A stretch of DNA of 42,336 nt from Candidatus Obscuribacterales bacterium. Lineage in GTDB: Bacteria > Cyanobacteriota > Vampirovibrionia > Obscuribacterales > Obscuribacteraceae. Positions 15,906 to 23,226 of this stretch are shown one piece after another. The first letter of the stretch is position 1; each line of letters opens with the position of its first letter. Below the pieces are notes generated by a model. The model had not been told where the DNA came from. It did no database searches and saw only the letters and a list, made by a program, of their open reading frames with translations. Location: the NCBI GenBank assembly GCA_020050835.1, contig JAGVKB010000121.1, forward strand, positions 1 to 42,336, written 5' to 3'. Made by a program: the position numbers and the translations under genes.

Positions 15906-17399
15906 ATGAAGCTCAGTCTCAAAATTTCAGAAAAAGAGCTGATCCTCATATTCGTTCCATTGTTGTTTGAAATAGTATCCTTCTCATTTCTCTTTTGGGC
16001 GCTTACTGCAACAGAGTTGGACCTCCGGCGAGAAGCTCACGCTCGTGCCGTTTACGACCAGCTCAATAGTGTGACCGAACTGGTTATGAAAGCTGTTTCG
16101 TCTCTCTACAATTCCGCGCTGGGCGGCGGGAATGACGCACTGGGTCAATACGATGAGTCAATCAAGCAGATTCCCGCGCGCTTTGAGAACCTGCACAATT
16201 TGCTGGACAGCGATCCGGTGCAAAAGAAGGAGATAAACGTCTTTCAAGAGAACGTGGACCGCATGCTCGGATATCTGGACGTCAGTCGCCATGCCGTCAC
16301 CATCGGCGATCTGGGAACCGCCGTCAGAGCGCTCAGAGATATCCGAGAAGTATCACACAATTTAACCGGCGGCATGGACTCCTCCCGGCGCAGTTTTAGA
16401 AGGCTAGCCGAGAGCAGCTCGAAGCTCACCGAAGAGGGTAGACAGAAGCTCAAAATAGCTCTGCTGTTTGCGATCGTCTCAAGCGTTCTGCTAGCAATTG
16501 CCCTGTATCTGTATTTCTATAGAGACACTTCGTTCCGCCTGGGCAGGCTTCTGGACAATACCAATCGATTTGCGGGTGGAGAACAGCTTAACCCGACCCT
16601 GGAAGGAACAGACGAAATCGCTCATTTAGATCATGTCTTTCATGAAATGACCGAGACTATCACAAGAGCGATGCGCGAGAAGCAGGAATTTATGGCGATG
16701 ATCACCCATGACATTAGATCGCCTCTATCCGGAGTAATCGGTTCGCTTGCTTTGCTGGCCGAACCTCGCATGGGCTTCAACTTAAGCAGCGATGCACTAG
16801 ATGTGGTGACGAGATGCGATTCCAGCGTTAACCGGCTCTTGCGACTTGCCAACGACCTGCTCGATATTGAAAAACTCGAATCAGGAAAAATGAAAATGCA
16901 CTTCGAGATAGCTCCGCTGGCGTACGTGATCGAACAATCTCTCATTACGATGCAAGGTCAAGCCGATCACAAGGGCATCAAACTCGAATTGCCACAGACA
17001 GATACTAATATTTACGCTGATGCTGACCGGCTCGTGCAAGTGCTGGTCAACCTCATCTCCAATGGGCTGAAGTATTCCCCGGAAAAGAGCACAGTCAAAG
17101 TGGATTTGAAAGATGTGGGAGATTGGGTCGAAGTACGCATTCAAGATCAAGGACCAGGAATTCCTGCCGACTATCGAGACAGGATGTTCCAGAGATTTCA
17201 GCAAGTTGATGTAGCGGAACGGAAGAAATATGGCGGAACCGGACTTGGACTGGCTATCTGCAAGGAGATAGTAGGGGCTCACAACGGCACGATCGGCATT
17301 GATAGCACCGAAGGAGCCGGCAGCACATTCTGGTTTCGGGTGCCCAAGACTGAAGAAGCAATGCGCAAGAATTCCCCGGACAATCAACTGTCAATCTAG
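15906..17399 (+). CDS. Membrane sensor histidine kinase with periplasmic helical sensor
   Basis: ATG 15906 is preceded by GAGGAA at good spacing. The protein has 497 residues. A first membrane helix (about 12-34) is followed by a helical extracytoplasmic region of about 145 residues, resembling four-helix-bundle/CHASE3 sensors, and a second helix (about 182-200, LLFAIVSSVLLAIALYLYFY). HAMP-like residues follow (LLDNTNRFAGGEQLNPTLEG). The kinase core has MAMITHDIRSPLSG with His268, NLISNGLKYSP near 382, DQGPGIP, and GGTGLGLAICKEI near 442, all complete. It converges on the regulator-kinase at 17460-18824 with 60 bases between. Phosphotransfer from His268 to that receiver is the simplest hypothesis. 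Confidence 0.92.
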   Translation: MKLSLKISEKELILIFVPLLFEIVSFSFLFWALTATELDLRREAHARAVYDQLNSVTELVMKAVSSLYNSALGGGNDALGQYDESIKQIPARFENLHNLLDSDPVQKKEINVFQENVDRMLGYLDVSRHAVTIGDLGTAVRALRDIREVSHNLTGGMDSSRRSFRRLAESSSKLTEEGRQKLKIALLFAIVSSVLLAIALYLYFYRDTSFRLGRLLDNTNRFAGGEQLNPTLEGTDEIAHLDHVFHEMTETITRAMREKQEFMAMITHDIRSPLSGVIGSLALLAEPRMGFNLSSDALDVVTRCDSSVNRLLRLANDLLDIEKLESGKMKMHFEIAPLAYVIEQSLITMQGQADHKGIKLELPQTDTNIYADADRLVQVLVNLISNGLKYSPEKSTVKVDLKDVGDWVEVRIQDQGPGIPADYRDRMFQRFQQVDVAERKKYGGTGLGLAICKEIVGAHNGTIGIDSTEGAGSTFWFRVPKTEEAMRKNSPDNQLSI

Positions 17400-17459
17400 C
17401 ACGGCTCCGAAGCCAAGCTGCCTGACAAACTTCATTCGGCAAGCAGAATTCAAGAACGA

Positions 17460-18824
17460 TCAGGACGAATCCTTGCCACCGCGAAAAGATTTAAGAACAC
17501 CGTCTCCCATCCGCTTGAGCCTTAGGAACCAGTCCGGTTTCGCCTCAGTGCTACTGAGGTGCTTCACTCGCATCAGTACTTCCCTTACTTCACGCATACT
17601 GCTATATCGCTTGCTCGGCATCTTTTCCAGCATCCTGAGCACCAGCGCTTCAATCTCCTCTGCGATGCCGAATTCCGGACATAGTTTACGCATCGGAAGG
17701 ACATCCTGTTCGAGATGCTTTACTAGAATTTCGATTGGGTCTTTGCCGACATGTGGCACGAAACCAGTAAGCGCCTCATAAAGGGTACACCCCAAAGAAT
17801 AGATATCAGAGCGTAAATCCATCGTCTTGCCTTTGATCTGTTCCGGACTCATATAAGGCGGACTGCCCACAATCTCGCCTACCTTTGTGAGCATAGCCCA
17901 CCCCTGACCGTCGAGGCTTCGTATCTTCGCGCAACCGAAGTCGACTATCTTTACTTTCGGAGCGCCTCCCGTAGACTCTTTCAAAAGAATATTTGCCGGT
18001 TTGATGTCACGATGAACTATGCCGAGCTCATGAGCATGCGATAGTCCGTCGCAGATCTGCACGAAGATATCGACAGCTTGCTCCACGCTAAGATGATCCT
18101 TTTCATTCAACAAGCCTTGCAGCGACCTGCCCTCAACGAACTCCATCACCATATAAGGCTGCTTTCGCTCAGTCAGTCCAAAATCAAATACATCGGCTAT
18201 ATTGGGATGATCGAGCTTGCTAACAGCCTTCGCCTCCTGCTCGAATCGAGCCCGCACCTCCTGCCGGAGCTCATTTCGCTGAATCATTTTGACTGCCACT
18301 AACTTCTGAAGTTGTGGATGCTTAGCCTTGAACACAATGCCTACCGCTCCCTCCCCCAGGACACTCAAGAATTCATAGCGCGCGGCCAGCGCAGTGCCGG
18401 CAAGCTCCATCCTGGACAGCACCGCCTCATTGCCGGTACCGAGCGCCTTAGAAGGTGCATTCTTCGGCTTTCTCAGCCCAGATCGAATTCTTGCCAGCAG
18501 TTCCTTAAAATCGAAGGGCTTTGTCAAATAGTCGTCGGCACCGGAATCAAGTCCCTCTGCTATGAAGTCGACATCTCCCCTGCCAGTAAGCATCAAGACC
18601 GGAGCCACGCCACCGGCGCTGCGGTATCGCTTGAGAATTTCAATACCATCGAGATCTGGTATATCCCAATCCAGAATCAAAAGATCAAAATCACCGGCAG
18701 CGACAAGCTCCCAGCCCCTGGCACCAGTGGATACCGCTTCAACCTCATACTCGTCTGCAATGAGCCACCGCTTCACGGCGCCCAGCAGAGTAAGGTCGTC
18801 GTCTATTACCAAGATTTTGGACAT
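17460..18824 (-). CDS. Hybrid response regulator / Ser-Thr protein kinase, second copy
   Basis: The protein has 454 residues, closely parallel to 12983-14329. The receiver has DDD at 8-10, Asp52 in LLILDWDIP, LTGRGDVDF and YLTKPF. The kinase has loop LGEGAVGIVFKA, Lys179 in VAVKMI, HRDIKPAN (Asp273), DFG (Asp295) and VGSPPYMSPEQ, all intact. A basic C-terminal tail (LRLKRMGDGVLKSFRGGK) differs from the paralogue. ATG 18824 has AAGG at six bases. The histidine kinase at 15906-17399 faces its 3' end. Tad triad 2 starts divergently at 19096, so one intergenic region could serve both. Confidence 0.93.
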   Translation of the reverse strand: MSKILVIDDDLTLLGAVKRWLIADEYEVEAVSTGARGWELVAAGDFDLLILDWDIPDLDGIEILKRYRSAGGVAPVLMLTGRGDVDFIAEGLDSGADDYLTKPFDFKELLARIRSGLRKPKNAPSKALGTGNEAVLSRMELAGTALAARYEFLSVLGEGAVGIVFKAKHPQLQKLVAVKMIQRNELRQEVRARFEQEAKAVSKLDHPNIADVFDFGLTERKQPYMVMEFVEGRSLQGLLNEKDHLSVEQAVDIFVQICDGLSHAHELGIVHRDIKPANILLKESTGGAPKVKIVDFGCAKIRSLDGQGWAMLTKVGEIVGSPPYMSPEQIKGKTMDLRSDIYSLGCTLYEALTGFVPHVGKDPIEILVKHLEQDVLPMRKLCPEFGIAEEIEALVLRMLEKMPSKRYSSMREVREVLMRVKHLSSTEAKPDWFLRLKRMGDGVLKSFRGGKDSS

Positions 18825-18946
18825 GTTTACCTTGGCTAATTAATCGCCGGGAACCGCTCCGACTGTGGTATCCGACTTTCAAAGTTGCCCCTGCGCAGTT
18901 TACTGAAGGCAGAATTCATTATCAGTCGCCTTTAAAAATGTAAGCA

Positions 18947-18984
18947 ATCAAACACATCAATTGAGACTACCTTGAATGTTTGAT
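18947..18984. promoter_or_regulatory. Inverted repeat in the divergent kinase/tad triad 2 promoter region
   Basis: ATCAAACA (18947-18954) and TGTTTGAT (18977-18984) are perfectly complementary and start 30 bp apart, close to three helical turns. They lie in the 271-base gap between the regulator-kinase (start 18824) and the TadG-like gene (start 19096). The spacing fits a dimeric or paired regulator operator better than a compact hairpin. No confident -35/-10 pair was assigned. Confidence 0.4.
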
Positions 18985-19095
18985 ACCGCTGGGTGGTAGA
19001 AGACGAGAGGGGGAGACAACAGTTTTACGACCATTTTACCGGGTCTGCTTATATTGATACCCAGGTGCAGCAGACAGAAGGCGGAGTCGCAAGTG

Positions 19096-19833
19096 ATGAA
19101 ATCGGATCGTAGCTTAAGATCGACAGCTGCCAGGCAGATGGTACTAAGTCGAAGTCAGTCAGGCGGTGCCCTGGTAATGTCGGTGGCCGGATTAGTTGTA
19201 ATCGTCGGCATCATTGTGGCCGGAGTGTCATTTATCTCGCATATCGGAATTGCTGGATACTACCGGGACAGAATTGAGTTTGTCGCCCGGCAAGGAGCTC
19301 AAATCGCCGCTGGTGAGCTTTACTGGGCCGGGGCACCCAGGACTGTTCCGGTCAGCAAAACCGTGGCTCGTCTTGTTACGGTGGACGAAGCTTCCGAAAA
19401 GGCAGTACCGGTAGTTAACAACTTGCTGCAGGCGATGGGATTACCGCAGGCCGAGAGCGTCGCAGTGACAGCCGATGACGAACAAGCGACTGTCACTGTC
19501 ACTGTAAGAGGGCTAGCTTTACCACGCGGAAGCTTTTTGCCGTCATTTTTAAACCTGCAAGCGACAGCAAGCAAGCGATTTGACGAAGACCTCGCTCCGA
19601 TTATTCTGCGACTTTCAATGAACAACAAAACGATGATTGCCATTCCGGCCACGGATTGTAGATTTGCATTGGGATTTCCAGGCTTTGAAGGGGCATTCGA
19701 GAGCGGACCCCAACCAAACTTTGTATTGGCTGTACCGTCAAGCCTTAAGAAGTCACCAAGAATTCGTAACAAGGGAGACTCTATCGTGCCAACCTGGGGG
19801 TTCTTTCCCAGTTGCTATGGCACCGGTCTATAG
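19096..19833 (+). CDS. TadG-like pseudopilin-related protein without vWA domain (triad 2, first gene)
   Basis: I chose ATG 19096 (245 residues), with GGCGGAG about nine bases upstream; a TTG at 19054 is possible but poorer. After a basic leader, SGGALVMSVAGLVVIVGIIV forms the membrane helix; the position equal to Glu5 is Met, as in the TadG-like gene of triad 1. YRDRIEFVARQGAQIAAG follows. The middle shares LLQAMGLPQAESV, VTVTVRGLALP and a D-E-D-LAP ending with the next two genes, so the three are paralogues. A Cys-containing tail (about 60 residues) is unique. It is first in a three-gene set running to 21361. Confidence 0.75.
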   Translation: MKSDRSLRSTAARQMVLSRSQSGGALVMSVAGLVVIVGIIVAGVSFISHIGIAGYYRDRIEFVARQGAQIAAGELYWAGAPRTVPVSKTVARLVTVDEASEKAVPVVNNLLQAMGLPQAESVAVTADDEQATVTVTVRGLALPRGSFLPSFLNLQATASKRFDEDLAPIILRLSMNNKTMIAIPATDCRFALGFPGFEGAFESGPQPNFVLAVPSSLKKSPRIRNKGDSIVPTWGFFPSCYGTGL

Positions 19834-19873
19834 CTACAAGTTTTCCCTTCCCAATTGTTTACGAGACTAAGGC

Positions 19874-20542
19874 ATGAGCATCCCTTCAACAGACAAAGCA
19901 CCACAAGCCCACCGAAAGGTGAAGAATACACTTAAGCGCACGGACTCTCGTGGCTGCGCGAGACGCTGCGCAGGAAGCGTTTTGATCGAAGGGGTATTAG
20001 GAATCATAATGGTAATCTTCGGATTACTCGTGTGCGCAATTTTCCTGCTCGACGTAGTAGCGATAGTGCACTTCAAGCAAAAGATTGGCATTATCGCCAA
20101 TGCAGCCGTCACCAAGGCTGCCAGGAAAAATCCCGGCGCATTCCATACGAAACTAACCAAGACTGTCATTGCCGCGCAAAAGGTAGAGCTTAAGGCCTTC
20201 GTCGATGAAAGCCTGAGATTGCTGGGACTTCCACCTGCTCAGGCGTTTGACATGGCGACCGACAAAAGCCAGGCGGAGACGGTTTTCGTTTCCTTTCGGG
20301 TTGACAATCTGAAAGTGCCGATACCGATACCTGGAATTTTCCCTGCCAGCATATCCATAGCCGAGAAAGCTTCCACAGTGCTGCCATGCAAAGTCCCCCC
20401 CGGCAATCTCAGCTTTCGAGTATTTGCATTTCCCGCCGGCATCGAGCAAGACTTCAGGCTGCCCAGTTACACCAATCTAAAACCGCCTGCCGATACGCCC
20501 TCTGCCAGATTCGTCTTCGACGACCTGGCGCCGCAAATCTAA
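19874..20542 (+). CDS. TadE/TadF-like pseudopilin (triad 2, second gene)
   Basis: The protein has 222 residues. The basic leader ends CAG-SVLIEGVLGIIMVIFGLL, giving an exact prepilin-type G-SVLIE with Glu5 followed by a hydrophobic helix. The mature region HFKQKIGIIANAAVTKAARK matches YYQGKIGMLADHAASYAASL of the next gene. A shared middle (LLGLPPAQAFD, VFVSFRVDNLKVP) and the ending FDDLAPQI relate it to both neighbours. It is 40 bases after the first triad gene and shares its strand; TAAGG lies just before the ATG. By analogy with Tad systems it is processed by a prepilin peptidase and assembled in the inner membrane or periplasm. Confidence 0.77.
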   Translation: MSIPSTDKAPQAHRKVKNTLKRTDSRGCARRCAGSVLIEGVLGIIMVIFGLLVCAIFLLDVVAIVHFKQKIGIIANAAVTKAARKNPGAFHTKLTKTVIAAQKVELKAFVDESLRLLGLPPAQAFDMATDKSQAETVFVSFRVDNLKVPIPIPGIFPASISIAEKASTVLPCKVPPGNLSFRVFAFPAGIEQDFRLPSYTNLKPPADTPSARFVFDDLAPQI

Positions 20543-20602
20543 AGTCCGACAGGCGCAGCGCGCCAGCTCTCACCCCAATGCTCCTATCCAGGGAATCAAC
20601 TG

Positions 20603-21361
20603 ATGAACACACTTTCCGCAACCGTTTTCCCAAAGCACTCGTACGCGGTAAAGCGCGACATTGCAGGCCGCTCCGGATTGAGAACAGCACGCGGGCAAAG
20701 CGGTGTCGGCATGGTCGAGGGTGTGATCGGATTAGTTCTCATGTTCTCAGTGATTGTCCTGGGCATTGTTCTCTTTATCAACATCGGACTGCTAACTTAT
20801 TACCAGGGCAAGATTGGAATGCTCGCCGATCATGCCGCCAGCTACGCAGCCAGCCTTGGTTCCTGGCAAGGAGTCTTGACGCCCAATCTTACCGACGACC
20901 GGTTGTCCCAGCAAACCAAAATCCTGGTCGACAAAGCACTCGGTGAAATGGGATTTCCAACCGGCAGCAATGTTAACGTCAGAGCCCAACAACTTGCCGG
21001 AATGGTTAGAGTCAGCGTCACTGTGCGCAACGTGCGCCTTTCTGGAAACGGAAACATTCTGCCATTTTCAGTAACCTTGACAGACTCTGCGGTTGCGAGT
21101 CTGGATAACGACCGGGCGCCGATGGTTGCGGTGATAAATGGAATCAGAATTCCGGCATATGGCAGATTCACCAAGAAGCTCTCGTTTGATGCACCGATCG
21201 GAAACACTCAACCTGGTGTCGCGCTCATGCAACAAGCCAGACAGCACAAATCAATTTTCGGAGCTTTATCGCCGGTAGACTTCAGCCTGAGTTTGAAGAT
21301 TCCAATTCCGGGAAGCACCCCAATCGTGAAGACGGAATCGAATGCAGTGCCGCGTCCTTAG
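20603..21361 (+). CDS. TadE/TadF-like pseudopilin (triad 2, third gene)
   Basis: The protein has 252 residues; AGGGA eight bases before ATG 20603 supports the start. The motif SG-VGMVEGVIGLVLMFSVIV gives a prepilin-type site with Glu5 and a membrane helix. YYQGKIGMLADHAASYAASL follows. The paralogous middle has LGEMGFPTGSNVNV and VRVSVTVRNVRL, then DNDRAP. The C-terminus continues about 75 residues beyond that shared point, including LSLKIPIPGSTPIV. The gene converges, with 65 bases between, on the four-cysteine gene at 21427-22383, just as triad 1 converges on 11782-12852. Confidence 0.77.
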   Translation: MNTLSATVFPKHSYAVKRDIAGRSGLRTARGQSGVGMVEGVIGLVLMFSVIVLGIVLFINIGLLTYYQGKIGMLADHAASYAASLGSWQGVLTPNLTDDRLSQQTKILVDKALGEMGFPTGSNVNVRAQQLAGMVRVSVTVRNVRLSGNGNILPFSVTLTDSAVASLDNDRAPMVAVINGIRIPAYGRFTKKLSFDAPIGNTQPGVALMQQARQHKSIFGALSPVDFSLSLKIPIPGSTPIVKTESNAVPRP

Positions 21362-21426
21362 CCTGACCGGCAAGACTTGACCCGAACAAGTTTCCCCTTC
21401 CCGACTTTGCTTGCGGGCGAAACGGA

Positions 21427-22383
21427 TCATTGAGACGCTCTCGGCTGATTCTCATAGGTCCATTGCCGGTAGATCTGCTCAATGCGTGAATTAGATGGAC
21501 CATCAGCAGGCTGTGGGGACTTCACCATCTGTTCGTACATCTTACGTTCTTGCTCGGCCTCGACCAAGTCCTGGTCAGGTTCTGCATTCACCGGAGACTG
21601 GTTGCTGACGGTTCGATCGTCGATTGTGGACACTTTGGTGCTTTCGGAGTCCGCTGCTTCGGTCTCGGATTCGGCTTTGGCTTTGCTGTCGGACGCAGCC
21701 ACATCCGGTGATTGCGTCGAACCCCGCTCCTCCGGTGGTGGCATCGATGACACCACAACGAACGACCCGACTAGGAGCAGCGCTCCCATTGCCGCGGCAA
21801 TCACCATGGCTCGTTTTCGTTTTGCACCAACCGGACAATCTTGGGTTAAGAATGTTCCATCACGCCGGCGATACAAGGTAGCGCCACCGATTGCTTCTCT
21901 TTGAAAGACAGCGGCTTCTGCTTCCTCATCATCCATATCCAGGAAATTGTAAACTTGCAGCTTGCACGCCTCACAGAAGCGAATTCTGTCGGTTCCGGAA
22001 AGTTTCTTCCAGTTTTGATCGCAAGAGTTGGCCGGACGAAACTTCTCAACTACTTTCTTGGGCTTAAACTCGCCCGGAGCTTGCGACAACTCCTTTAATT
22101 TGGCTTCCTTGCCGGCGGAAGCCGATTTGAATACTTTCAGCATCGCATCGGGGTCTAGCAAAGTTCTAAGCACAAATCCGCCGAGCTTCATTTTGCGGCC
22201 TTCGATATCCTCGTCCGGCTGCCTTGCCTGGCCGGCGCAGCAACTGGCGGTTTCGCCGGCTGTCTGCCCAGCCGCAGCGCCACTGGCATGACCAGCCTGC
22301 GTCTCACCGGCGGAAGAGGCTGAGACCGCGTCTCCCGCCAAGCCATCTGCTTCCGGTGTTTCCTCACCCGAACTTTGAGACAT
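21427..22383 (-). CDS. Four-cysteine-domain single-pass membrane protein, third paralogue
   Basis: I chose ATG 22383 (318 residues), with GGAG seven bases upstream as in the two paralogues; an in-frame start at 22470 would add 29 residues that match nothing. Ala/Gly-rich N-terminus, then LGGFVLRTLLDPDAMLKVFK. The four-cysteine domain has the same C-x15-C-x2-C-x42-C spacing (RIRFCEACKLQVYNF, YRRRDGTFLT, DCPVG). One membrane helix follows (MVIAAAMGALLLVGSFVVVS). A Ser/Glu/Asp-rich C-terminal tail ends QIYRQWTYENQPRASQ, without a TonB-like domain. It follows the regulator at 22503-23192 by 119 bases on the same strand and is likely co-transcribed with it. Confidence 0.8.
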   Translation of the reverse strand: MSQSSGEETPEADGLAGDAVSASSAGETQAGHASGAAAGQTAGETASCCAGQARQPDEDIEGRKMKLGGFVLRTLLDPDAMLKVFKSASAGKEAKLKELSQAPGEFKPKKVVEKFRPANSCDQNWKKLSGTDRIRFCEACKLQVYNFLDMDDEEAEAAVFQREAIGGATLYRRRDGTFLTQDCPVGAKRKRAMVIAAAMGALLLVGSFVVVSSMPPPEERGSTQSPDVAASDSKAKAESETEAADSESTKVSTIDDRTVSNQSPVNAEPDQDLVEAEQERKMYEQMVKSPQPADGPSNSRIEQIYRQWTYENQPRASQ

Positions 22384-22502
22384 CTTCAACTCCGATAGCT
22401 CTATTGTGAGCTGAGTTAGCTCAGGAGCGACTCTGCTTCTTAGAGACAGCGCCTGATGCCGTCTGATCATATTCCCTCAGAACTGTCACTCCAATCATCG
22501 GC

Positions 22503-23192
22503 TTAGACTTGGTTGCCGGCGGCGCTGACAAGCTTGTATCCCTCGCCTGGCACAGTCTGGAGAAGGTCAGCCTTGCCAACGGCCGCCAATTTCTTGCGCA
22601 ACAAATAGACAAACGACTTCACGGTATTGAGCGATGCTGAAGACTCCGAGGTCCACACTCTGTTTAATAACGCCTCTCCGGAAAAGGACTCGTCCGGATG
22701 CCGCATCAAGAACTCCAGCAGAGCAAATTCTTTGGGAAGCAGATGGATCTCCCGCTCGCCACAAGTCACCCGCCGTGTCCGGGGCTCCAAGACCATCTCT
22801 CCGCATTTCAAAACGTTATCGGCAGTGCGAGCGGCTCGGCGCAAGAGCGAGCGAAGACGAGCAGTTAACTCTCTCAATTGAAAAGGTTTCGTAAGATAAT
22901 CATCGGCTCCGCTGTCCAACCCGGTCTCCTTCTCTGCCATCTGAGATTTGCCGGTAAGCATCAACACTGGTGTCATTCCGCCGGACTGACGATAAGATAG
23001 CAAGACCTCCAAGCCACTCAATTTGGGAAGATCCCAGTCGAGCACGATTACATCGTAACTATAAGAGCGCAGCAGAGCACTGGCTGTATCTCCGTCCATG
23101 GCGGTTTCCACCAAGTAATTGTCTTGCTCGAGCCATTGTTTGACGTTCGACAGGACCGCACGATCGTCTTCTACTACAAGCACTTTAGCCAC
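22503..23192 (-). CDS. OmpR/PhoB-family response regulator, paralogue of 3267-3944
   Basis: The protein has 229 residues from GTG 23192. The receiver has EDD at 8-10, Asp52 in VIVLDWDLP, the LTG switch and YLTKPFQLRELTARLRSL. The winged-helix domain has LLPKEFALLEFLMRHPDES and NTVKSFVYLLRKKLAAVGKA. The two OmpR-type paralogues match almost word for word in both domains, so they may recognise related sites. No histidine kinase is adjacent; the two kinases in the window could both feed it. It is followed by the third four-cysteine gene and preceded by the MscS-type channel gene (34 bases upstream), so all three may be one transcript. Confidence 0.92.
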   Translation of the reverse strand: MAKVLVVEDDRAVLSNVKQWLEQDNYLVETAMDGDTASALLRSYSYDVIVLDWDLPKLSGLEVLLSYRQSGGMTPVLMLTGKSQMAEKETGLDSGADDYLTKPFQLRELTARLRSLLRRAARTADNVLKCGEMVLEPRTRRVTCGEREIHLLPKEFALLEFLMRHPDESFSGEALLNRVWTSESSASLNTVKSFVYLLRKKLAAVGKADLLQTVPGEGYKLVSAAGNQV

Positions 23193-23226
23193 AACAGTCC
23201 GTCCCTGTCTGCAACCCCACTACTTC

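Noticed and set aside
21370-21400. Terminator hairpin between triad 2 and the four-cysteine gene
   Set aside because: ACTTG/CAAGT gives only a five-base stem with a C-rich tail, too weak to call.
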